64,000 nt of DNA from Nocardia elegans NBRC 108235 (lineage in GTDB: Bacteria; Actinomycetota; Actinomycetes; Mycobacteriales; Mycobacteriaceae): assembly GCF_001612845.1 (NCBI RefSeq), contig NZ_BDBF01000009.1:1-64000 (forward strand), given 5' to 3'. Both the position numbers and the translations under genes were made by a program. Position 1 is the stretch's first letter; every line of letters starts with the position of its first letter. Positions 34,611 through 43,287 of the stretch are shown here, one piece after another. Under the pieces are notes generated by a model that searched no databases, was not told where the DNA came from, and was given only the letters and a program-made list of their open reading frames with translations.

Positions 34611-34690
34611 CCCGCCTCCTGTGTCTTGCGGGACACCCGCGCCCGGTCGGCGGGACGAGCCGCTGCGCGATTGTCGCTCATCCCGCCTCC
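34605..34690 (-). repeat. 15-bp direct repeat bracketing the junction between CoA-transferase and HMG-CoA-lyase-like genes
   Basis: GGAGGCGGGATGAGC on the minus strand occurs at 34690-34676 and again at 34619-34605, 71 bp apart. Each copy contains Shine-Dalgarno, ATG and an overlapping TGA. The upstream copy holds the CoA-transferase stop and the downstream copy the lyase start. Confidence 0.85.
34607..34681 (-). CDS. 24-codon ORF chained between two genes by ATGA overlaps
   Basis: This ORF starts at the ATG that overlaps the CoA-transferase stop and ends at the TGA that overlaps the lyase start. Its product starts MSDNRAAARP and is Arg-rich. Both ends lie in copies of the same 15-bp sequence. 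It may be translated by coupling only, as a by-product of a 71-bp duplication or insertion. Confidence 0.35.
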   Translation of the reverse strand: MSDNRAAARPADRARVSRKTQEAG

Positions 34691-35889
34691 AAGTTGTCGA
34701 TATCGGCGTCCGACATTCCCAGCAGTTCCGAGAGGACCTCTCGGGTGTGTTCGCCCAGATCGGGGCCCACCGCGCGGATGGGCAGCGAACGCTCGCCGAT
34801 CACCGGGACGATGCCGGTGAAGGCGACCTGTTTCGGTTCGGCGGCGCCGACGTCGACCGGGAAATGCTGAATCATGTTGCGCGCCCGGTACTGTTCGTCG
34901 GCGACGATATCGGCCGCGGTGTAGATCGGGCCGCACGGGATGGCCGCCTGCTCGAGGATCGCCAGCGCCTCGTCGCGGGTGTGGCGCACACTCCATTCGC
35001 CGATCGCGGCGTCGAGGCGGTCGCGGTGGCGCCAGCGGCCGGCGTTGTCCTGCAATTCCGGATCCTCGGCGAGATCGGGACGCTCGATCACCTGCATATA
35101 GCGCCGGAAGATCGCGTCGCCGTTACCGCCGATGATGATGCTGGTGCCGTCGGCGCACGGGTAGGCGTTACTCGGCGCGATCCCTTCCATCCGCCCGCCG
35201 ACGCGCTGGCGGTTGATGCCGTAGGCCTCGTAGTCGGGAACCAGCGACTCCATCACGGAGAGAATCGACTCGTTCAGCGCGACGTCGATGATGCGCTGCG
35301 GCAACGGGATTCGCTCCTCGGTGCCCTTGCGCTGGAACAGTGCCAGCACCGTGCCGAAGGCGGCGTAGATCCCCGCGATGGAATCCCCGATCGAGACGCC
35401 CACCCGCACTGGCGGCCGGTCCGGATCGCCGACCAGTTCGCGCAGCCCGCCGATCGCCTCGGCGACCGCGGCGAAGCCCGGCCGCTGTGAGAGCGGTCCG
35501 GTCTGCCCGTAGGCGGAGATGCGGGTGATGACCAGATCGGGATTGGCCTCGTCGAGCACCTCCGGCCCCAGCCCCCATTTCTCCAGCATGCCGGGCCGGA
35601 AGTTCTCCAACAGCACATCGCAGTGCCGGATGAGATCCAGCACGATCGCCCGCCCCGCCTCGGTGCGCAGATCGAGGGTGATCGACTTCTTGTTGCGGTT
35701 CACCGTGCGATACAACATCGAGGTGTCGCCGCCGTAGAGGCGCCAATTGCGCAGCTCGTCACCGGTTTTCGGGCGTTCGACCTTGATCACCTCGGCGCCG
35801 AAGTCGCCGAGAATGCGACCCGCGGTCGGCGCCGCGATGTAGTTGCCCAGTTCCAGTACCCGAACGCCGGCCAGCGGTCGAATCTCCAT
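34678..35889 (-). CDS. Class III CoA-transferase (CaiB/BaiF family)
   Basis: A 403-residue family III CoA-transferase. Marks include LAGVRVLELGNYIAAPTAGR at the start, the CoA-binding VIKVERPKTGD, NRNKKSITLDL, ENFRPGMLEKWGL and an Asp candidate nucleophile in VSIGDSIAG. It moves CoA between carboxylic acids. It is upstream of the HMG-CoA-lyase-like gene on the same strand and likely supplies its substrate. The ATG at 35889 is preferred over a TTG 12 nt upstream. Confidence 0.88.
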   Translation of the reverse strand: MEIRPLAGVRVLELGNYIAAPTAGRILGDFGAEVIKVERPKTGDELRNWRLYGGDTSMLYRTVNRNKKSITLDLRTEAGRAIVLDLIRHCDVLLENFRPGMLEKWGLGPEVLDEANPDLVITRISAYGQTGPLSQRPGFAAVAEAIGGLRELVGDPDRPPVRVGVSIGDSIAGIYAAFGTVLALFQRKGTEERIPLPQRIIDVALNESILSVMESLVPDYEAYGINRQRVGGRMEGIAPSNAYPCADGTSIIIGGNGDAIFRRYMQVIERPDLAEDPELQDNAGRWRHRDRLDAAIGEWSVRHTRDEALAILEQAAIPCGPIYTAADIVADEQYRARNMIQHFPVDVGAAEPKQVAFTGIVPVIGERSLPIRAVGPDLGEHTREVLSELLGMSDADIDNLEAG

Positions 35890-35922
35890 GTACCGATTCA
35901 ACCACCGGCCGGCGCCGGTGGA

Positions 35923-36852
35923 TCAGGCCGCCTCGGCCAGATCCTCGATGATCGAGTAGTGGTCGGCGTTACCGGCGATGCTGAGGCTGGTCCGGCCGTC
36001 CACGCCGACCGGAATGTCTCCGGCCAGCGTGATGCGGGTCAGCTTGCGGTGCTCGGCGCCGTCGTAGTCGTCGATCGCATAGTGCTGAGTGGCACGGTTG
36101 TCCCAGATCGCCACGTCGCCGAGCGACCAGTTCCACCGGGTGGTGTGCTCGAGCCGGGTCACGCGATCCTGCAGCAGGCGGAACAGGGCGTGCGACTCGT
36201 TGCTGGACAGACCGACGAACTGCTTGACGAAATGTCCGAGCAGCAGCGCACGCTCACCGGTCTCGGGGTGTACCCGGACTACCGGATGCTCGGTCTCGTA
36301 GTAGGTCGACTGGAATTCCTCCCGGTAGGCCTGCGCGTTGGGGTCCGGCTGTTCCTCGTGGCTCGCCGCGTAGTCGTACTTGTTGGTGTGCACGGCGCGC
36401 AGCTCCTCGGCCAGGCGCTTCAGCGGCTCCGGCAGCGAGGCGTAGGCGGCCACGGTCGAGGCCCACGTGGTCGAGCCGCCGTAGCTGGGCAGGGTCACCG
36501 CGCGCAGGATCGAGGCCTTCGGGATCCGGTCGACGAAGGTGACGTCGCTGTGCCAGCTGTTGGCTCGGCCGTGGTGGGAATCGATCGCCAGGCTCTTCAC
36601 GCCTTTGGAGGTGACCGTCGGGTGCGGCGTGGTCGGACTGCCGAGCAGCTGAGCGAATTCGTGCTGACCGTCTTCGGTGAGATGGTGCTGATCCCGGAAG
36701 AAGATCACCTTGTGCTCGTTGAGGGCCGCGCGGACGGCCGCGACCGTCTCCGGAGCCAGATCTCCGCCGAGCCGGACGCCGTCGATCCGGGCGCCGATGT
36801 GGGTTCCGAGTTTCACCACGGACACGGACTCTGCTGCGTGATCGCTTGACAT
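35923..36852 (-). CDS. Fe(II)/2-oxoglutarate-dependent dioxygenase of TauD/AtsK type, Rv3406-like
   Basis: A 309-residue dioxygenase. The iron ligands are HSD in SWHSDVTF and the distal His in [10 protein letters not shown], with the 2-oxoglutarate Arg in HRKLTRITL. The opening [19 protein letters not shown] and [16 protein letters not shown] closely match what I recall of Mycobacterium Rv3406, a type II alkylsulfatase that oxidises alkyl sulfates to aldehyde and sulfate. AAAGG lies 7 nt before the ATG at 36852. A role in sulfur scavenging is likely. Confidence 0.88.
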   Translation of the reverse strand: MSSDHAAESVSVVKLGTHIGARIDGVRLGGDLAPETVAAVRAALNEHKVIFFRDQHHLTEDGQHEFAQLLGSPTTPHPTVTSKGVKSLAIDSHHGRANSWHSDVTFVDRIPKASILRAVTLPSYGGSTTWASTVAAYASLPEPLKRLAEELRAVHTNKYDYAASHEEQPDPNAQAYREEFQSTYYETEHPVVRVHPETGERALLLGHFVKQFVGLSSNESHALFRLLQDRVTRLEHTTRWNWSLGDVAIWDNRATQHYAIDDYDGAEHRKLTRITLAGDIPVGVDGRTSLSIAGNADHYSIIEDLAEAA

Positions 36853-36959
36853 GGAGGGCCTTTCGCTCGGAACGTGCTGTGTTCCGAGCACACCATCGGG
36901 GCCCGCGCGCGACCAGGTTTACGGTCAGCGCGATCACAAAGGCGGTGCCGGCGCTGCGC

Positions 36960-37730
36960 TCAGCCGACGTGTTCGCGCAGGTAGGCGAGGTCCTCGGCGA
37001 CACCCTCGGCCGGTGTTTCCAGCACCACGGGCGCGTCGGCGGTCCGGCACACCTCGGCGAGCAACTGCGGATCGATGGTGCCGTCGGCGAAGTTGGCGTG
37101 CCGGTCCGCGCCGGAATCGAAGTCGTCGCGCGAGGAGTTCAGATGCACCAGATCGATGCGGCCGGTGATCGCGCGAATCCGATCGACCACGCCGACCAAC
37201 TCCTCACCACCCGCCCAGGCGTGGCAGGTGTCGAGGCAGAAGCCCGCGCCGAAGTCGCCGACCGCATCCCACAGCCGGGCGATCGAATCGAAATGACGTG
37301 CCATGGCGTGATTACCGCCGGCGGTGTTCTCGATCAGGATCGGCACCGCGAACCCACCTTTGTCCTGCTGGCGCTCGAACAGCTTGCGCCAGTTGACGAT
37401 TCCGGCCTCGATCTCGGCATCCGAACGCACGTGCCCGCCGTGTACGACCAGGCCGAACGCGCCCAGATCGGCGGCGGCCTGCGCCTGCTGCGCGACCGCG
37501 TTGCGCGAGGGCATGCGCAACCTGTTGTTCGTACTTGCCACGTTGATCTGATAGGAGGAATGCACCACCACGTCGATGGGGCTGGATTTGATCTCCTCCG
37601 TGCGCGGATGCGGCTGCGGTTTGTCCCAGCCCTGCGGATCCACGACGAACATCTGGATGACGTCGGCACCCAATCGCTCGCCGAAGCCGATCGGATCACT
37701 GTCTTGACGGACGTGTGCTCCAATACGCAT
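36960..37730 (-). CDS. nfo: Endonuclease IV (AP endonuclease family 2)
   Basis: A 256-residue xylose-isomerase-fold nuclease. Start RIGAHVRQ, then LVVHGGHV, LIENTAGG, CLDTCHAW and VHLNSS provide the His/Glu/Asp ligands of the trinuclear zinc site. It cleaves abasic sites in base-excision repair. It is slightly shorter than E. coli Nfo. TACGCT lies 7 nt before the ATG, a leaderless pattern that selects 37730 over the longer frame. Some residues at metal positions should be checked against Nfo, because related sugar isomerases share the fold. Confidence 0.82.
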   Translation of the reverse strand: MRIGAHVRQDSDPIGFGERLGADVIQMFVVDPQGWDKPQPHPRTEEIKSSPIDVVVHSSYQINVASTNNRLRMPSRNAVAQQAQAAADLGAFGLVVHGGHVRSDAEIEAGIVNWRKLFERQQDKGGFAVPILIENTAGGNHAMARHFDSIARLWDAVGDFGAGFCLDTCHAWAGGEELVGVVDRIRAITGRIDLVHLNSSRDDFDSGADRHANFADGTIDPQLLAEVCRTADAPVVLETPAEGVAEDLAYLREHVG

Positions 37731-37737
37731 GGCAGAG

Positions 37738-37743
37738 AGCGTA
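37738..37743 (-). promoter_or_regulatory. -10 box for a leaderless endonuclease IV mRNA
   Basis: TACGCT on the minus strand ends 7 nt before the ATG at 37730. Confidence 0.4.
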
Positions 37744-37881
37744 TCGGTAGGCACCGACAGCCCGCAGCGACAGGCGGTGACCCGGTGTTCACCCGGGCCG
37801 GCGGCCCCGTCGATCGAGAATGCCGGTTCCGGTGGACTGCTATGGTTTCGGTGATTCCGGCACGGGAAGTGGGAGCGGGGC

Positions 37882-39123
37882 ATGCTGGCCAACGGTGATG
37901 TGTTCGCGGGCTACGTCATCGAACGACTGTTGGGCCGCGGCGGTATGGGGCAGGTCTATCTCGCCAAACATCCGCGGTTGCCGCGGATGACCGCGCTGAA
38001 GTTGCTCAACCGCGAGATGGTCGCCGATCCGGAGATCCGGGCCCGCTTCGAGCGCGAGGCCGATCTGGTCGCCCAACTCGATCATCCCAAGGTCGTCACG
38101 GTCTACGATCGCGGCCTCGAGGACGGTCAGCTCTGGATCTCGATGCAGTACATCGACGGTATCGACGCCGCCAGTGTGGATCCGAAGAAGCTGCCGCCGG
38201 AGCGAGCCGTGCAGATCATCGCCGAGGTGGCCGAGGCGCTGGACTATGCGCACGGCAACGGGGTCATGCACCGCGATGTGAAGCCGGGCAACATGTTGCT
38301 CGCACGCTCCACCGGCGGCAAGGGCGAGCGGGTCTACCTCACCGACTTCGGGATCGCCCGCCTGCGCGACGACGGCGGTCACCTCACCCAGACCGGAACC
38401 TTCACCGCGACCCTGGCCTATGCCTCACCCGAACAGCTCACCGGCGCGCCGCTGGATGGCAGTTCGGACCAGTACTCGCTGGCGTGCAGCCTGTTCTGGC
38501 TGTTCACCGGCCGGGGACCGTTCAACGCGCCGAATCCGGCGGCGGTGATCCGCGGCCATCTGCAGGGGCCGCCGCCCGCGCTGAGCGGTGTGCGACCCGG
38601 CCTGCCCGCGAGCCTGGACGCGGTCCTGCTGAAGGCGATGCAGAAGCGTGCGGGCGACCGATTCGGCAGCTGTGCGGAGTTCGCCGCGGCCGCCCGCCAG
38701 GCGTTGTCCCCGGCCAGTGCGCCGCGGATGCCGACGGTCGGGCGCCCCTACACCGGTCCGCCGATGCCGACGACGGGCCGGCCGGGCACCGGGCCGGGAC
38801 AGCCGGTCGTGCACCGGCCGGCGACCGGTCCGTCGATGCCGCACGCGGCCCGGCCCCAGCCGATGCCGCACCACGGGCCCGTGCCGCAGCCGTATCCCGC
38901 CACCGCCGCGCGTCCGGCGAATCAGCCGCAGCCGTACGGAGCTTCCGGGCAGTACAACCAGTACAACCAGCCTTACGGACAGCGGCCGCCGGCGCCGATG
39001 CAGCCGATGCGACCGGTCCCGGCGCAGAACACATCGAATACCGGGCTCATCATCGGCATCATCGTCGGCGCGGTGGTGCTGCTGCTGGTGGTTCTGGTTC
39101 TGCTGGCCGCGCTCTCGAGTTGA
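37882..39123 (+). CDS. Membrane-anchored Ser/Thr protein kinase (Pkn type) without an extracellular sensor
   Basis: A 413-residue Hanks-type kinase. Gly loop LLGRGGMGQVY, Lys in TALKLL, catalytic HRDVKPGN (about 130), DFG (about 155), and an activation loop with several Thr (LTQTGTFTATLAYASPEQ). A 110-residue Pro/Gly/Gln-rich linker with TGRPGTGP-like units leads to one C-terminal membrane helix (about 388-410). Only two or three residues follow, so there is no external domain such as PASTA. Signals must be sensed inside or in the membrane. GGGAG precedes the ATG. Its end overlaps the convergent PAP2 gene by 65 nt. Confidence 0.92.
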   Translation: MLANGDVFAGYVIERLLGRGGMGQVYLAKHPRLPRMTALKLLNREMVADPEIRARFEREADLVAQLDHPKVVTVYDRGLEDGQLWISMQYIDGIDAASVDPKKLPPERAVQIIAEVAEALDYAHGNGVMHRDVKPGNMLLARSTGGKGERVYLTDFGIARLRDDGGHLTQTGTFTATLAYASPEQLTGAPLDGSSDQYSLACSLFWLFTGRGPFNAPNPAAVIRGHLQGPPPALSGVRPGLPASLDAVLLKAMQKRAGDRFGSCAEFAAAARQALSPASAPRMPTVGRPYTGPPMPTTGRPGTGPGQPVVHRPATGPSMPHAARPQPMPHHGPVPQPYPATAARPANQPQPYGASGQYNQYNQPYGQRPPAPMQPMRPVPAQNTSNTGLIIGIIVGAVVLLLVVLVLLAALSS

Positions 39124-39817
39124 CCCGCGCCCGCCACCACAGGTAGGGGCCGAGGCACAGCGCGAGCCAGATCAGCCCGATCGACCAACCGGCCAGCACA
39201 TCGGTGGTCCAGTGCACGCCGAGATAGATCCTGGTCAGGCCGATCACCACCGCGAACAGTGCCGCGACCGCGACTGCGGCCACGCGGGCCATCCGGCCGC
39301 ACGGCGAGAGCACGACCATGGCGGCCAGCACCCCGACCACCGCGGTACTCCCCATGGTGTGACCGGACGGGAACGACGGACTGGTCTCGGTGACCAGTTG
39401 ATCGATCGCGGGCGGCCGGTGCCGCCCGATGGCCGACTTCAGCCCGGAACCGATCACCGCTATCCCGACACCCACCGCGGCCGTGGTCAGCAGCCGCGCC
39501 CAGTGCCGCCGCACACCGAACCAGACGCAGGCCACGATGGTCAGGGCCGTCATCGCGGCGACGCCGCCGGCATCGGTCAGTGTCCGAATCGCCGGGTTCA
39601 GCCAACCGATGCGATGGTCGATCACCCAGTCGGTGACGGGTTCGTCGATGCGGGTGATGCCGCCACCGTCGATCGCGTCGTGGGTGAGTTGCGCGGCGAG
39701 GCCGAGGACCACCGCCGGCAGAACCAATCGGGCGGCCGAAATCCAGCGCAGAAGGCCGTACTGCGCCAGCGCGATCCCACCGACGAGCATCAGCAGGACC
39801 GGGGTGAGCGCAGCCAT
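39059..39817 (-). CDS. PAP2-superfamily membrane phosphatase
   Basis: A 252-residue protein with about six membrane helices and the three PAP2 motifs: KSAIGRHRP (about 129), PSGHTMG (about 149), and TRIYLGVHWTTDVLAG (about 190). It dephosphorylates lipid phosphates such as phosphatidic acid, undecaprenyl pyrophosphate or decaprenylphosphoryl sugars at the membrane. The C-terminal 25 residues are Pro/Arg-rich and lie over the kinase transmembrane codons on the opposite strand. TATCCT lies 7 nt before the ATG. Confidence 0.87.
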   Translation of the reverse strand: MAALTPVLLMLVGGIALAQYGLLRWISAARLVLPAVVLGLAAQLTHDAIDGGGITRIDEPVTDWVIDHRIGWLNPAIRTLTDAGGVAAMTALTIVACVWFGVRRHWARLLTTAAVGVGIAVIGSGLKSAIGRHRPPAIDQLVTETSPSFPSGHTMGSTAVVGVLAAMVVLSPCGRMARVAAVAVAALFAVVIGLTRIYLGVHWTTDVLAGWSIGLIWLALCLGPYLWWRARVNSRARPAEPEPPAAAPPRRR

Positions 39818-39824
39818 GCGCACG

Positions 39825-39830
39825 AGGATA
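39825..39830 (-). promoter_or_regulatory. -10 box for a leaderless PAP2 mRNA
   Basis: TATCCT on the minus strand ends 7 nt before the ATG at 39817. Confidence 0.42.
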
Positions 39831-39931
39831 GGTGCGCGGAAGTTCGGCGCTGCGGGATCCCCGGCGGGCCCCGGGGAATGCGCCTCAGGTATTGGGGGGA
39901 AATCCTGATGGCGCCCGCACGCCGGTTTGGA

Positions 39932-39937
39932 CAGACT
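39932..39937 (+). promoter_or_regulatory. -10 box for the ABC ATPase/permease operon
   Basis: CAGACT ends 7 nt before the ATG at 39945; GGAG in the short interval could act as a Shine-Dalgarno only if transcription starts earlier. Confidence 0.35.
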
Positions 39938-39944
39938 GGAGACC

Positions 39945-40709
39945 ATGACTGCCGATGCCCTGGGCACCGAACCCGCCGCGGCGACCACGCTCGCGGCCCG
40001 CGCCACCGACCTGACGAAACTGTACGGATCCGGAGACACCCAGGTCCGCGCCCTCGACGGGGTTTCGGCCGATTTCGCCCAGCGGGAGTTCACCGCGATC
40101 ATGGGCCCATCCGGCTCCGGAAAATCGACGTTGATGCATTGCCTGGCCGGACTGGACAGCGCCACCTCCGGCACGGTGTACATCGGCGACACCGCGCTGA
40201 CCGGTCTGTCGGACAAGCAGATGACGCGCCTGCGGCGCGACCGCATCGGCTTCGTCTTCCAGGCGTTCAACCTGGTGCCGACGCTGACCGCGCTCGAGAA
40301 CATCACCCTGCCGCTGGATATCGCGGGCCGCAAGCCCGATCAGGAGTGGCTGGACACCGTGATCGAACGTCTCGGTCTGGGCGACCGCCTCGACCACCGG
40401 CCGAGTGAGCTGTCGGGCGGGCAGCAGCAGCGCGTCGCGTGCGCGCGGGCGCTGGTCGGCCGGCCCGACATCATCTTCGGCGACGAGCCGACCGGCAACC
40501 TCGATTCGCGGTCCTCCGGTGAGGTGCTGTCGATTCTGCGGGCGGCGGTCGACGAATTCGGCCAGACGGTCGTGATCGTCACGCACGAACCCCATGCCGC
40601 CTCCTACGCCGACCGCGTGATCTTCCTCGCCGACGGGCGCATCGTCGACGAATTGCGGGATCCCACAGCGGAATCGGTGCTGGACCGCATGAAATCCCTG
40701 GAGGGATAG
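39945..40709 (+). CDS. ABC transporter ATP-binding protein, LolD/MacB type
   Basis: A 254-residue ATPase with Walker A MGPSGSGKST (about 55-63), Q loop in FVFQAFNLVPTLTALENI, LSGGQQQRVACARAL (about 156), and Walker B IIFGDEPTGNLDS with the intact catalytic Glu. LolD/MacB-type ATPases drive extra-cytoplasmic work rather than substrate passage through the membrane. The FtsX-like permease starts 4 nt after its stop, so the two form one complex. Confidence 0.92.
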   Translation: MTADALGTEPAAATTLAARATDLTKLYGSGDTQVRALDGVSADFAQREFTAIMGPSGSGKSTLMHCLAGLDSATSGTVYIGDTALTGLSDKQMTRLRRDRIGFVFQAFNLVPTLTALENITLPLDIAGRKPDQEWLDTVIERLGLGDRLDHRPSELSGGQQQRVACARALVGRPDIIFGDEPTGNLDSRSSGEVLSILRAAVDEFGQTVVIVTHEPHAASYADRVIFLADGRIVDELRDPTAESVLDRMKSLEG

Positions 40710-40713
40710 GGCC

Positions 40714-43233
40714 ATGGCTGGATCGCCGATGCGCAAGGTGGCCTTGCGTAATCTGGCCGCGCACAAGGTGCGGCTGGCGCTGACGTTACTCTCGGTCGTG
40801 CTCGGAACCGCCTTCGTCGCAGGCTCTTTCGTCTTCACCGACACCCTGCAGCGCACCTTCGACGGCATCTTCGCCGACCAGGCGAAGGGCGTCGACGTAC
40901 GGGTGGAGCCGAAACACAGCCAGTCGCTGGGTGTTCCGAACGACCTCGTCGCCAAGGTCGCCGCGACCGACGGCGTGCGCGCGGTGGCGCCGGCGGTGCA
41001 GGGACCGATCGTTCTGCTGAAGGACGGGCATGCGGTGCAGACGGGCGGCGCGCCGAGCTGGGGTCGATCGTATCTGCCGCCCGACAAGGCGATCGCCGAC
41101 CCGGAGCATTTCGTCGACGGAGCGGCGCCGGTGACACCGGGGCAGATCGCGATCAATTCCGGTGGCGCGGACCGGGCCGGATTGCACGTGGGTGACAAGG
41201 CCAAGGTGCTGATTCCCTCCCGCGGCACCATCGATATGACCGTCAGCGGCATCTACACCGTGTCCTCGGACACCGGCGGATTCATCGGGCTGCTGTTGGA
41301 CGACGCGCAGGCCCGGGAACTGTTCACCGACGGAGCGCATGTCGCCTACGTGGATGTGGCCGCCGTGCCCGGGGTGTCCCCGGATACATTGCGCGACCGG
41401 ATCGCGAAGGTGGCGCCCGACTACAAGGTCATGAACGGCGATCAGGTGCGAGCCGATCTGAAGGCCCAGGTCGGCAACGCGCTGAAATTCGTCAACTACT
41501 TCCTGCTCGCCTTCGGCGCGATCGCGTTGCTGGTCGGCACCTTCATCATCTACAACACCTTCTCGATGATCGTGGCGCAGCGATTGCGGGAGCTGGCGCT
41601 GTTGCGAGCGGTCGGGGCCGGGCGGCGTCAGGTCGGCTTGTCGGTGGTGGCGGAGGCCTTCGTCATCGGCCTGATCGGCAGTCTGCTCGGACTGGCCGGT
41701 GGCATCGGGCTGGCGTTCGGGCTGTCCGCGCTGCTCAACGCGTTCGACCTCGGACTGCCCACCGGAACCATGCAGGTCTTGCCGCGGACCGTGCTGACGG
41801 CGATCGGCATCGGCCTGGTGGTGACGGTGGCCAGCGCCTACGCGCCCGCTCGGCGGGCGGCCAAGATTCCGCCGGTGGAGGCGATGCGCGAGGAGTTCGC
41901 CTCGGTCGGTGAATCGCTGCGCGTGCGCACGCTGATCGGTGCGGTCTTGGCGGTGATCGGTGTGGTGCTGGTGGTGCTCGGGGCCCGCAACACCGGCGGC
42001 AATGCCGCGGCCACGGTCGGAGTCGGCGCGGCCGCTTTGATTTTCGCGGTCCTGTTCGCCTCACCGGCACTGTCGCGACCGGTGGTCGGAGCGCTGGGCC
42101 TGCTGGTACGTCCGTTCGGCTCGATCGGCGCGATGGCGCGCAACAACGCGATGCGAAACCCACGCCGCACCGCTGCCACGGCGTTCGCGCTCACCTTGGG
42201 GCTGATGCTGGTCTCGGCGATCGGCATGCTCGGCGCCTCGGCGAAGGCCAGTGTCGGCGAACTCGTCGACAAGGGTGTGAACGCCGACTACGTTCTGGCC
42301 GGGCCGCAGATGATCGGTGTGCCGCTGGGCGCCGCGGAGGCGGCGCGCTCGGTCCCCGGGGTTTCGGACGTGGTGGCCTTCCGCGGGGTCGCGCTGCGGG
42401 TGGGCGACGACCAGGTCACCGGCACCTCGCCGGACGCGCCGATGGGGCAGGTCCTGCGCTACGACATCCGCCACGGCACCGACAACCTCACCGGCGACTC
42501 CCTGCTGGTGTCGGAAACCGAAGCGGGCGACCGCAATTGGCATGCGGGCGACCGCGTCGAGGTCACCAGTGTGGACAACAAGAAGTTCTCGGTGTCGGTC
42601 GCCGGCATCTATGCCGACAGTCAGCTGCTCGGCCCCCTGGTGGTGGCGCCGGACCTCTACAACCAGGTGATGCCGGTGGCGTTCCGCACCGACCTGATCG
42701 TGCTGGTCAAGGCCGCACCGGGCGCCGACGTCGCCGCGATGCGGGGCAACCTGGAGAAGGCGACCGCGTCCTACGTGGTTGTGCAGGTGCAGGACCGCGA
42801 GGAATTCAAAGGCGCGCAGGGCAAACAGATCAACACCATGCTCGCCATCCTCTACGGGCTGCTGGCATTGGCGGTGGTGATCGCGATCCTCGGCATCGTG
42901 AATACGCTCGCCCTCTCGGTCGTCGAGCGGCGGCGCGAGATCGGCATGCTCCGTGCGGTCGGCATGCAGCGCCCACAGGTCCGGCGCACGATCTATCTCG
43001 AATCCATGCTGATCGCGGTCTTCGGCGCCGTGGTCGGGGTGGTCCTCGGGCTGGGACTCGGCGTCGGATTCCTGCGCACGCTGTCGGATCTGGGGTTGAG
43101 CACGATCACCGTGCCGTGGGGCCAGATCGTGGGCATGTTGATCGGCTCGGCCGTGGTCGGTGTGCTGGCGGCGCTGTGGCCGGCCGTGCGCGCCGCGCGC
43201 ACACCACCGCTGGCGGCGATCGCCGATCTGTGA
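40714..43233 (+). CDS. FtsX-like ABC permease with two FtsX modules
   Basis: An 839-residue membrane protein. An N-terminal helix (about 17-40) is followed by a MacB-like periplasmic domain, an FtsX helix triplet (about 260-400), a second helix pair (about 405-455), another periplasmic domain and a final FtsX triplet (about 710-830). Motifs RLRELALLRAVGAGRRQV and RRREIGMLRAVGMQRPQV mark the coupling regions of the two modules. Actinobacterial proteins of this type export lipids or regulate cell-wall enzymes. GGAGGGA lies before the ATG. A strong hairpin follows the gene. Confidence 0.9.
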   Translation: MAGSPMRKVALRNLAAHKVRLALTLLSVVLGTAFVAGSFVFTDTLQRTFDGIFADQAKGVDVRVEPKHSQSLGVPNDLVAKVAATDGVRAVAPAVQGPIVLLKDGHAVQTGGAPSWGRSYLPPDKAIADPEHFVDGAAPVTPGQIAINSGGADRAGLHVGDKAKVLIPSRGTIDMTVSGIYTVSSDTGGFIGLLLDDAQARELFTDGAHVAYVDVAAVPGVSPDTLRDRIAKVAPDYKVMNGDQVRADLKAQVGNALKFVNYFLLAFGAIALLVGTFIIYNTFSMIVAQRLRELALLRAVGAGRRQVGLSVVAEAFVIGLIGSLLGLAGGIGLAFGLSALLNAFDLGLPTGTMQVLPRTVLTAIGIGLVVTVASAYAPARRAAKIPPVEAMREEFASVGESLRVRTLIGAVLAVIGVVLVVLGARNTGGNAAATVGVGAAALIFAVLFASPALSRPVVGALGLLVRPFGSIGAMARNNAMRNPRRTAATAFALTLGLMLVSAIGMLGASAKASVGELVDKGVNADYVLAGPQMIGVPLGAAEAARSVPGVSDVVAFRGVALRVGDDQVTGTSPDAPMGQVLRYDIRHGTDNLTGDSLLVSETEAGDRNWHAGDRVEVTSVDNKKFSVSVAGIYADSQLLGPLVVAPDLYNQVMPVAFRTDLIVLVKAAPGADVAAMRGNLEKATASYVVVQVQDREEFKGAQGKQINTMLAILYGLLALAVVIAILGIVNTLALSVVERRREIGMLRAVGMQRPQVRRTIYLESMLIAVFGAVVGVVLGLGLGVGFLRTLSDLGLSTITVPWGQIVGMLIGSAVVGVLAALWPAVRAARTPPLAAIADL

Positions 43234-43239
43234 CGGTGA

Positions 43240-43278
43240 GGGTGCGGCCGCTGAGCGCAGGCGTTCAGCGGCCGACCC
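43240..43278. terminator. Strong bidirectional hairpin between convergent genes
   Basis: CGGCCGCTGA (43245-43254) pairs perfectly with TCAGCGGCCG (43265-43274), and flanking GGGT/ACCC can extend the stem past one bulged G. It sits between the permease and the Cys4-tail gene stops. No T tract is seen. Confidence 0.65.
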
Positions 43279-43287
43279 TGATCACGC

